16,367 bases of DNA from Entrophospora sp. SA101 (taxonomy: Eukaryota; Glomeromycota; Glomeromycetes; Entrophosporales; Entrophosporaceae), in assembly GCA_958430865.1 (NCBI GenBank), contig CAUDNR010000883.1:4239-20605 (forward strand), given 5' to 3'. The position numbers were made by a program, and so were the translations under genes. The number at the start of each line of letters is the position of its first letter. Position 1 is the stretch's first letter. The notes beneath the pieces were generated by a model, which saw only the letters and a program-made list of their open reading frames with translations, was not told the DNA's origin and did not search any database. This document shows positions 1 through 7,786 of this stretch, in pieces.

Positions 1-716
1 CTAAAATGTTGACAAGTATCACACAAATCAGTCCTTGGACTCATAATTTGAATCTCTGGTGTCAATTGATGTCATAACTTTCTGAATGCATCATATTTTA
101 AGAATTTCAATTTGCTATCTTCTTCTAGACCAACCAGAAAATCCCTATGGACTGATTTATAACTCATTTCAGCTGGTAAGAATACAATTGATTGAGTTAT
201 TCTATTGATATTTCTTCCTGGACTTGGTAATCCATGAACTTCAGCATAATTTTCCAAAAAATTCTTTACTACTTCTGCAATGTTTTTATCAATCACCATC
301 TTAGTTTTTCATCAAGGCATCCTTTTAATATTACCATGAATTCTTGGCAGAAGACCATTGTTTATCAGATGATTTCTAATATTTTCAAAATAGGTTCTGC
401 TGATTCCTAGCATGTTGAAATAAGTTTCTTGACAAAGTAATGTATTATGATCTCAATGATAGAAAGTTATTTTATTGGATCTAGTTTTTTTTTTAAGGCA
501 TCTACTGGTGTTTACTGTCCCTCCATCCATTGCTTTAATCTGTGCCATCAAAAATATGTCTTGTTCTGGTTTAGTGAGAGCTTGAAAGGATTCTCTTAAT
601 TCTGCAAATTGTTCCTTAGGAATTCTGAAAGAGCAACCACAACTACAGCCTTTTTCTAAAAAATCAATTGCTTTTTGATATTCATTAGAACCATTATACT
701 TATTATTACTTTTCAT
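1..716 (-). pseudogene. Repetitive-family protein, 3' truncated by window edge, four in-frame TGA codons
   Basis: Reading from the ATG at 716 to the window edge gives about 239 codons in one frame with no frameshift and no TAA or TAG. The frame is broken only by TGA at codons 88 (453-455), 135 and 136 (312-314, 309-311) and 215 (72-74). Visible motifs are a Cys cluster GCSCGCS near the start, then FLENYAEVHGLPSPGR, FLPAEMSYKSVHRDF, and PRTDLCDTC at the edge. The Cys pattern suggests metal binding. I recognise it as a repeated, probably transposon-derived family of these fungi but cannot name the function. No TGG occurs in the frame, so every possible Trp would be TGA. A GTG at 722 lies just upstream; ATG 716 is the eukaryotic choice. 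A second decayed copy lies at 5135-5238. It is either a pseudogene or a gene read with UGA as Trp. Confidence 0.65.
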
Positions 717-722
717 ATACAC

Positions 723-1722
723 CTATCCCTATATATATATAATTTTATAATATTATGTTCACTTTGTAGGTTTTCATTTATTTTAAAATTGAAATTGGTC
801 CTGTGGTGATGAGCAAAGTGGGCAGAAAAGAATTAAATTTGAGTGGATCTGCAAATAAATATCAGAAATATTTTCAAGTATATATTCAATGATTGATATG
901 TTAGATTTAAATTATTTATTATTACTAAAAATGGATAAGATAAATTATCTTGAGACCTGAGATTTATTGATCAACTAAAACAGATAAACAAATAAATAAA
1001 AGATAATTATTGTTATTTCTAAAAAAACAATTGAAGAAAATTGTTGATTATACTAAAACATTAAAACTGATTTTTTAATCTTAGAATTAATGCACAATGT
1101 AATCTTCTGAGATTTTTGCTGAATGTATCATTTGATCTAATAGAAATGTACTAAAAAAAAAATAAACAAATGTTTGAATTTTTTTTTTTTTTTTTTTAAT
1201 CAAAAAAGAAATTTTAAAATATATAGATATGATAGATTTTGGACTGAGGTTGATGTATCAAAAAAAATATTAAAATTATTATTATAAATAAAAAACCCAT
1301 TTAATAACATTAATTCAACTAAACTTTTTTTAAAAAAGCTATCTAAACTGACTATCACTTGTGTGATTGATTCAATCATTAACACTAAGAAACAAACAAT
1401 TTCAGAATTATTGAAATTAATGCCATTACAAAGGTGAAATAAAATAATAATTTTTTAAATATAATTAATTATATATCTTTAATAAAACAAAACAAACATG
1501 ACTTAGCTGTTTAATCATTTCCCTATATGTGAATGCCTCCATCCATCAAATATTTATGATGGTCATGATTATTATTCAATATTGAGATAACAAACAATTA
1601 CATCACCCAAGCAGTAATAATACCAAGGCCATGCAAAAATGAAACTTTTAATAATGTGTGTCTACCCAGATCTCTGGGGTTCACAAAATAAATTATTTTT
1701 CCTGATTATCAATTATGGTTCC
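723..1722. other. AT-rich noncoding stretch
   Basis: I see no supportable gene here. It holds homopolymer runs, including about 19 consecutive T near 1179-1197, and short A/T microsatellite-like tracts. The open frame at 1200-1385 on the minus strand is Phe/Ile/Leu-rich and looks like a composition effect. Confidence 0.5.
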
Positions 1723-2064
1723 TTATGAATAATAAATCTGATGTTGATCACAGGTGTCAGATTTAATAAAATTTCCTATCGCAAATATGTGGTTACGTGC
1801 TTTCACACGCCCCATAACTGTGGAATTTTTTTCCATAGGTGAGGCCCCTCACATACTAGAAGGCTTTTGTAAAAGTTTTCTTATCTTCCCCTCAGACCAG
1901 GCCTGGCTGTTATACCAAATGGACGATGAGAGTTGATTCTGATGTGATGATTGCCTTGTGTTATCCAACTGAAGAACAAAGTCAGTGTCTGCAACTGATT
2001 CAAAATTCAGCAACTTGGGAGATTGCTGTTTTGTTGGTGCACATCTATTCACAAAAAAAAACAT
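1723..2064 (-). pseudogene. Unrecognised ORF interrupted by a single TGA, probably repeat-derived
   Basis: The minus frame runs from ATG 2064 to TAA 1723-1725, 113 codons, broken only by TGA at codon 72 (1849-1851). The part before the TGA contains AWSEGKIRKLL and ends KPSSM. The part after it starts GASPMEKNSTVMGRV and is rich in Lys and Arg. The block is less AT-rich than its flanks. The plus strand is also open over 1754-1936 and 1926-2234, so the coding strand is uncertain. No family is recognised. It may be a fragment of a dispersed repeat. Confidence 0.3.
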
Positions 2065-3110
2065 CCCATTTAAAAAATATTAATCAAATAAAAAATTACC
2101 AAGAAAACAGAAATTCAGAAGAATTATTAATTTGTATAGAACATACCAAAACAACCCATTTTATGATTTTTCTTGTTAGCCTTTTCCAAAAATTCCCACT
2201 TTGGTTCCAGAGATCAATGTTGCCATTTGGCTGACAAAGATATATATAACCATATGACAATTTTAAATCTCATGTCTCCTGCCCAAAATTATAAATTTGG
2301 TTAGTGCCAAAGAAAAAGAGAATAATTAATTTAAACACTATTTTATGACTTTCCTCTAAGCATCAGAGCACAATTGCAATTTCAGAGTCCCCAACCCCAC
2401 CTTGAATTGCAAATTCCTTCCTGAGCTTAAAATAAGTTACAGATTCTCATTGCCTCAATGGAACCAACCTAAAGGTAGGATTGTTGCAGAAAACTTTTTG
2501 GCTAGCATGCATATTCAGGTAATAAATACCAGTGATGGTGCTATGAGGGAAGATGAGGTAGGATCTTTGACAACGACATGATCTCAATAAACTCCAGGGC
2601 CATGTGGACCCCCCCTGGAATTTAGCAACATCGTTGTATCATCGGGGTAATCTTGGTCAGATTAGCCTTGTGTACACGAGGAACATGAGAGAATGATTGT
2701 AAAGTGTTGAGGTAATTATGTACTTCAATACTTGTCAATTTCCAGTGATGTTATATATCAAAAAGTTTCTTCTGTAACAATCATGTTGCCTTGACATCTT
2801 TATTAATGTTAATATTAATATTATTAATGATTATATGAAAAGTAAAACGATGCCAATCGTTTATTATCATGATAAGAATTTCCTATAATAATTACCTAAT
2901 GAGGCAGACAAGTTCTGTTCCAGATTTTGATTTCAATAATATATATTTTATATAATAAAAGATATATTTATAAAAAATAAAAAAAAATAAATACATGTAA
3001 AAAATTATGCACCTATCGCCATCAATAAACAACATGTTGTCTTCTTTAACATTCACATTTCCTTCATCTTGTAAAAAATTAATTTTTTTCAAAAAAAAAA
3101 AAAAAAAAAC
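2065..3110. other. Noncoding stretch
   Basis: I find no convincing exon. It contains the hairpin at 2569-2639, AT-rich sequence and a run of about 19 A near 3091-3109 just before the paired ACGCGT boxes. The minus frame at 2892-3092 is Phe/Tyr/Ile-rich and is probably spurious. Confidence 0.45.
2569..2639. repeat. Imperfect inverted repeat (hairpin)
   Basis: The left arm begins GACAACGACATGATC and leads into CTCCAGGG. The right arm, read in reverse complement, begins ATACAACGATGTTGC and leads into TTCCAGGG. The arms are about 30 nt with mismatches and surround a C-rich loop. It could be a foldback element or two ends of a small transposon relic. No coding sequence is associated with it. Confidence 0.4.
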
Positions 3111-3115
3111 AATTT

Positions 3116-3129
3116 ACGCGTCAACGCGT
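3116..3129. promoter_or_regulatory. Two ACGCGT (MCB-type) boxes upstream of the histone gene
   Basis: ACGCGT occurs at 3116-3121 and again at 3124-3129, both palindromic and 8 bp apart, in otherwise very AT-rich DNA. They lie 70-83 bp upstream of the proposed ATG at 3199. In yeasts ACGCGT is the MluI cell-cycle box bound by MBF (Swi6/Mbp1 family), which drives G1/S genes. S-phase control of the histone H3-like gene is inferred from this. Confidence 0.55.
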
Positions 3130-3198
3130 TAATTAAAGAAATTTTTTTGTGCAACAATTGATTAATAATAATAATAAATAAAATAGATTTTTAAAATA

Positions 3199-4110
3199 AT
3201 GGATAACGACAAAAATAAAAGAAAAGAAAGAGCAAACATCATCGCTACGTAAGTGTGATTTATTTAAAAAAATATGGTTTCTGATTATAATTTTCACTGT
3301 ATGATTTAAATATTAATATCGCGACCACTGACAATTATCAATTTATTTGTAAAAAAAAAAAAACAGTTCTACTAGCACCAAATCTGTAAGTAAATGACAT
3401 TCTTTTCAATACATTGGTTTTACTGTTTTTAAAAAGTAAATTTAACTTTTAACTTTTAATAGTATATAAACTCGCTCGCCAAAGAAACAATTGATAAATT
3501 AGGTTCAATACATGGTTAAATTCCATAACAATTGAAGATATAATTTACAATGAAGAAGCATCTCTACATCTTGTAGAGTCTTCGTTGGAAAATTTTTCAA
3601 ACATTTTTAATAGATACAACAACAACAATAATAATGACAATGGCAACGATGAAACTGAACATATAAATGGTAATACTGCCATCAATGACAATAGTAATAT
3701 TGATGATGACATTGATGACGTTGGCAATAATAATAATAATAATGATAATACCATCGATGATGGCGATGATGAAAACGATGAAATTGGTAATAATGATAAT
3801 ACCAGTCGGGTTTGAACAATTTCAAAATCATAATAATAAATTAAGACCTTTAGTTTTAAAAAACTTGCATTTCTTTCATTTATTAATAATAAAACAAGCA
3901 GATGGTAGGACCAGAAAGCCTCATCGTTATAGACCAGGAACTATAGCTTTACGTGAAATCCGTCAGTACCAAAAACATACTGGATTGTTGATAAGGAAAT
4001 TGCCTTTCCAACGTTTAGTAAAAGAAATTGCTCAAAACATAAAACCTGGTTTTCGTTTCCAGTCAAGTTCCATTGGTGCTTTGCAATAAGTAAGTTTTTC
4101 TTCATTATAT

Positions 4111-4145
<35 letters not shown>

Positions 4146-4415
4146 TACATGTCCAGCCACTTCATTGAAACAAAAGTTTGACTATATAATTACAATGAGT
4201 TTATTAATTATTTTAGGCTTCTGAAGCATATTTAGTTTCTTTATTTGATGATGCAAATTTAGCAGCTATTCATGGTAAGCAATTCAAACAGTATTTGTAG
4301 ATACACATAATCATTATTGAATTGATTAATTAATTAATTGATTATTTTTGTAGCTAAACGAGTCACAATACAACTGAGGGATATGCAACTTGCATGTCGT
4401 ATTCGTGGTAGATAA
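3199..4415 (+). CDS. Divergent histone H3 (possibly cenH3-like) with acidic Asn-rich tail; in-frame TAA
   Basis: The histone fold is clear. [29 protein letters not shown] and [10 protein letters not shown] (3899-4089) are followed by [15 protein letters not shown] (4217-4274) and [24 protein letters not shown] (4354-4415). Proposed exons are 3199-3248, 3367-3385, 3463-3514, 3577-3786, 3899-4089, 4217-4274 and 4354-4415. All phases join, giving 214 codons. Donors include three GTAAGT sites; the intron 3 and 4 donors (GTTAAA, GTAATA) are weak. The roughly 110-residue tail has long Asn and Asp runs and lacks the usual ARTKQTARKS start. The ending RDMQLA resembles CENP-A/Cse4 proteins, but loop 1 has the length of ordinary H3. 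Codon 174 (4087-4089), where H3 has Glu, is TAA directly before GTAAGT. The gene is therefore a pseudogene, an allele with a nonsense change, or a sequencing error. The H3 identity is firm; the 5' exons are less so. Confidence 0.75.
4114..4141. repeat. (CA)14 microsatellite
   Basis: A perfect CA dinucleotide tract of 28 nt lies inside the 127-nt intron (4090-4216) of the histone H3-like gene. Confidence 0.9.
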
Positions 4416-5134
4416 TATTTAATTTTCATAGTAATAATTATTACAGTTTAGTACATTTATTTCACAACCAAAAAAATAGTTCGGTAATTAGTATCACTAA
4501 ACAAAAATTGCTCTAAAAAAAAAACTACTTTAAACTTTTAAGATGCATTATATATTATAAATATATATCAAAGTAGTATTTCTTATTTTATTTTACAATT
4601 TTAACTTTCGGACTTGATCGATGAAAATAAAATAAATTGCTAAAATATTTCCAAGTACACATACAAACTCGATAAGTCGGCCCGCAGTAATCAATTGTTT
4701 AAAGTACTCGATAATATAAATTATGCGGCCGACTTATCGAGTTTGTATGTGTACAATGAATTTTTTGATTAGTGCTTTGATGAATCTATATATTAATAAT
4801 TTTTGCCCATAATAGTGTGGGACAGGTGATAATGCTTTAAAAAACACAACACATATATATTTTTTTATCTTTGACCTAAAATATCATTATTTTTGGAATT
4901 AACATAACTTTTGAAACATTTAAACATTGAAAATAAACTTTCGATCTTTTATTTTTAACAAGGAATTTAATTTCACCAAGGTTTCGACCTTCCACAATAA
5001 AAAAATTGCTTAATTTAAATTACGACCCAAAACTATTCACTAGTACATAAGACCTAAAAAGTCTGATCCATGCATTATAAAACGTTACCGCTAAACACCT
5101 TTGCTCTCCCACATTGCTACCTGATAGCACCACA
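4416..5134. other. Intergenic region downstream of the histone gene
   Basis: No exon is supported. The only structured part is the 100-bp foldback at 4655-4754. The rest is AT-rich without recognisable coding or RNA signals. Confidence 0.5.
4655..4754. repeat. 100-bp foldback with perfect 28-bp arms
   Basis: The arm 4655-4682 starts GTACACATACAAACTCGAT and ends GGCC. The arm 4727-4754 is its exact reverse complement, separated by 44 nt. Pairing nearly continues inward (CGCA against TGC, one base bulged). The ends are GTAC on both sides. The arms are far richer in G+C than the surroundings. It is likely a nonautonomous foldback or MITE. No target duplication longer than 2 bp is obvious. Confidence 0.75.
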
Positions 5135-5238
5135 GTTGTAAAGAATTTTCTGGAAATTATGCTGAAGTCTATGGATTACCAAGTCCAGGAAGAAGAATAA
5201 CTCAATCAATTGTATTCTTACCAGCTGAAATGAGTTAT
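5135..5238 (+). pseudogene. Decayed fragment of the same family as 1-716
   Basis: Translation gives VVKNFLE, then after a one-base deletion NYAEVYGLPSPGR and RITQSIVFLPAEMSY. These match the middle of the minus-strand gene at 1-716 almost word for word, with three residues missing after SPGR. Homology begins and ends abruptly. It lies in the opposite orientation to the first copy, about 4.9 kb away. It shows that the family is repetitive in this genome. Confidence 0.8.
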
Positions 5239-6080
5239 AATCACGAATGATAATGACTAATTTTTGATCCCTGAAATCCTTTGTAATACTAATACTAATG
5301 TTCACTTTGTCTGGTTTTGTTGCAGTATGCCCCATATAAACTTCTTGTGTCATCATATTAAGTGAGGCGGGCGTAATGTGACAAAGTAATCATTATTAAT
5401 ACTTTGTGGACGAAATTAAAAATCCCGATTTGCGAAAAGTTTCGGCAATTTTTTATACTGACAACGAAATAGCAGGGATCGAGTGTCGAAAATTAGCCAA
5501 TCAGGATTGGTCCTTTTAAAGGTAGGTAATGAACAGTGACGATCAATTTTTCACTTAATACAAGGGTTATAAATTCAATAATTATCATTTGGTAATTCTA
5601 TATTTGTTACAACGTTTTCCTTTTTCTTCCGTTAGCAAAAAGTTACCATTTATTATTAATTGAAAACATTTTCCTGCACTTTCATAAATATGTTTAATTT
5701 TAATAATGAATTAATTGTCTTTATAAGATATATACAAGTAAAAACACAGGAATATATCTCTTTCATTTGCGTTTAAAAAGAAAATTTGATATATTTTCCG
5801 CAAAGAATAGGTAGAACACGTAGAGCATGTATAATAGGCTATTTTATAGAGTCTAATAAGACTAACATACCACTTTTTTTCTGGGCTCATTAGTAAAGAT
5901 TTATTTTTTTGACTTTACAAGGATTTTTTGTAATTGATAATTATAAAAGATCAACACTTTTGAGCAACACATTAACACATAGTTGACACGTTAATCATTT
6001 ATTTTATTGTGTTATATAAATGTAATAATAATAATAGCAATTAATTGATTGATTGGTAGTGATAATAAGTGATTAAGAAG
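5239..6080. other. Noncoding stretch
   Basis: No exon is supported. A facing pair of CCAAT boxes lies at 5497-5510 (CCAATCAGGATTGG) and could mark a promoter, but no coding sequence with a clear start follows it. Confidence 0.4.
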
Positions 6081-6203
6081 TCATTGAAAAAACACATCCT
6101 CCTTCCAATCATTCTTATCTTCCTCCAACTCTTCCAATTTCTTCTTCGTATCATCATACCTCATTCTCTTCTTGCCCGGATGTCGTTTTTTTAATTTATT
6201 TGA
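6081..6203 (-). CDS. Candidate C-terminal exon, charged coiled-coil-like
   Basis: The minus strand is open from 6203 to a TGA at 6081-6083. It encodes a Lys/Glu-rich segment including KKRMRYDDTKKKLEELEED and then WKEDVFFQ. It is less AT-rich than its flanks and the amino-acid pattern is protein-like, so it may be the last exon of a small gene. An internal ATG at 6164 would give only 27 residues. No upstream exon with matching splice signals was found. No family is recognised. Confidence 0.35.
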   Translation of the reverse strand, partial: SNKLKKRHPGKKRMRYDDTKKKLEELEEDKNDWKEDVFFQ

Positions 6204-6407
6204 TTAAATCATGATTAATTTGTTTCTATACATAATTTTGACGCATGCATGACTTGGAGTGTGGTAATGATTGCGGTCATTGCAACTCATTGTCAATCTC
6301 GCTACTATTATTGTATTAGAAAAACATCATTATCTACCTCAGAAAATAGAGTAACAACAAATTTATTTTGAGTCTGTTTCATTGAAATTTTGCTTTTAAA
6401 ATAATGA

Positions 6408-6638
6408 CCAAAAATTAAAAAACCAATATGTGATTTAATACTGAAGCCTAATTCGAGAGCCAAGAGAGTGGACAATTATAAAGAAAACTTTGAAGAATTT
6501 GAAGACGGCGAAGAAAATAAAAAAAGTAACTTTATTCATATATTTCAATTTTTGATATTTGACAAAATTAACATGATGCTTTTATATGCTTACATAGATT
6601 ATCTCTCTATAAGCACGACAAAGAAAAGAAATAGATGA
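6408..6638 (+). CDS. Candidate two-exon gene 3' end
   Basis: The open segment 6408-6525 encodes KPNSRAKRVDNYKENFEEFE and an acidic stretch ending NKK. A GTAACT donor at 6526 and a TACATAG acceptor at 6597 define a 72-nt intron. The second exon (6598-6638) joins in phase and ends KKRNR then TGA. No ATG precedes the first segment in frame, so any start must be in an upstream exon that I could not place. No family is recognised. Confidence 0.3.
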   Translation, partial: PKIKKPICDLILKPNSRAKRVDNYKENFEEFEDGEENKKSNFIHIFQFLIFDKINMMLLYAYIDYLSISTTKKRNR

Positions 6639-6699
6639 TAATTTCAATTGAATGGTTAAAGATATAATGTGGAAATTATCTTTTGGTCGTTATTAAGCA

Positions 6700-6740
6700 T
6701 ACATGCAAGCCCAAATTGATTTGTTAAATCAATATATGTA
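6700..6740. repeat. Short hairpin related to the MITE at 13235
   Basis: TACATGCAAGCCCAAATTG closely matches the terminal repeat TACATGCAGCCCAAATTG at 13235. It is followed by the self-complementary ATTGATTTGTTAAATCAAT and closes with ATATGTA. It reads as a collapsed or derived copy of that element, bounded by TA on both sides. Confidence 0.4.
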
Positions 6741-6793
6741 ATCAATCCCAAAGAAGTTTGAAAAAAAAATGATCATATAACTTCCAAAGTATG

Positions 6794-6978
6794 TATGGCC
6801 GAGTTTGAATTAACTTTTGAGCTACACTCGCCGATTAATCGCAAGCTTTTATATTCAATGCTCATCAATTAACGCCTCTTTCTTGTGCCTAAAAAGCTTC
6901 GGCGAATCTGTAAGCATGCCTTTATGGTACAATTAACAACAAATTTTACTTTTCTTTGGCTGATTAAATTCGGCCATA
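6794..6978. mobile_element. MITE-like element, about 185 bp
   Basis: The ends read TATGGCCGAGTTTGAAT on the left and, in reverse complement, TATGGCCGAATTTAATC on the right. There are 9 perfect terminal bases including the TA, then scattered matches. The interior has no coding potential. Size, TA ends and position between genes fit a Tc1/mariner-type MITE, but the short perfect repeat makes this tentative. Confidence 0.4.
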
Positions 6979-7184
6979 CGTTCGCAAAATACTTTAACAC
7001 AATACAACAAAGTGATAGCGACTTTGGTTAATAAATGTCGCCAATTTATATCTGGCCAAACAATCTTAACAACTTAAGTTTACACAAAAACAGAAACGTT
7101 TACATTTATAAAAACTAAAAATTAAACCTTTGCTTTCTACCAAGAAATAACCAAAACCGAGTTACAAAATCTCAGAGTTCAATA

Positions 7185-7298
7185 TAGAGTTTCTATTCGA
7201 ATAAGGTTTATTCGAATTATTTGTTTTATTCGTTATCAGTTATGAATTACATTGAAAGTTTATTCGAATAAGAATCTGTATTACGAATAGAAACTCTA
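7185..7298. mobile_element. Complete MITE (110 bp plus TA duplications), family A
   Basis: Terminal repeats TAGAGTTTCTATTCG and its exact reverse complement bound the segment. With TA as the target duplication (7185-7186, 7297-7298) the element is 7187-7296. The interior repeats TTATTCGAA motifs. TA duplication and size fit a nonautonomous Tc1/mariner element, but its ends do not match the Tc1 element at 8268. Two diverged relatives lie at about 13690-13793 and from 14311. Confidence 0.75.
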
Positions 7299-7458
7299 AT
7301 TTTATACCACTCTGATAACCAAATAAACAATTAAACCCCACTCTTTTAATTTCCGATTACAAAAATAGTTTTATTAAACAAAAGAATGAATATGTAAAAA
7401 ATTTTTGTTACAGAAATGAATTAATCAACAATTAATCTTTGGATGATACTTCATTAAC

Positions 7459-7582
7459 ATTCACTAGTTAACCAACGTTAGTCCTTACTCATTAAAGCAA
7501 ATTACGTTACTAATTGTTGTTAAAATTCACCAGTTAACCAACGTTAGTCCTAACTTCGCTTGCTCACTAAAGCAAATAAACG
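7459..7582. repeat. Tandem duplication, 66-bp period
   Basis: ATTCACTAGTTAACCAACG at 7459 recurs as ATTCACCAGTTAACCAACG at 7525, both followed by TTAGTCCT and then ACTAAAGCAAAT or ATTAAAGCAAAT with ACGT. The second copy carries about 9 extra bases. It lies downstream of the membrane-protein gene. No function is evident. Confidence 0.65.
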
Positions 7583-7786
7583 TGGCTTTTTACAAAAGTT
7601 CCACAATTGTTGCCTTTTACCAAGGCACTAAGTACTATACTTTTGCTTTATCAAAGTGCTTTGAACAAAGAAAAAAATATTGACGCTGTTTATTTTTATT
7701 TTTCACGGTTAAAGTTTAAAACAATTATGAATAATAATGAATAAAAAATTTTGTTAGTGATTCATCTGCAGCTATTAGTTATCTCG

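Noticed and set aside
3545..3754. Leu/Ser-rich minus-strand open frame
   Set aside because: It is the antisense of the Asn/Asp codon repeats in the histone tail exon and has no other support.
3667..3898. Met/Ile-rich plus-strand frame continuous with the histone core
   Set aside because: It is the shifted reading of the AAT/GAT repeats. The in-phase intron 3787-3898 joins the Asn/Asp frame to the core instead.
4655..4754. Transcription terminator or structured RNA gene
   Set aside because: The arms are too long and perfect, there is no U-tract, and eukaryotic context makes a foldback element more likely.
5117..5356. 79-codon minus frame
   Set aside because: It overlaps antisense to the recognisable family fragment at 5135-5238 and shows no motif of its own.
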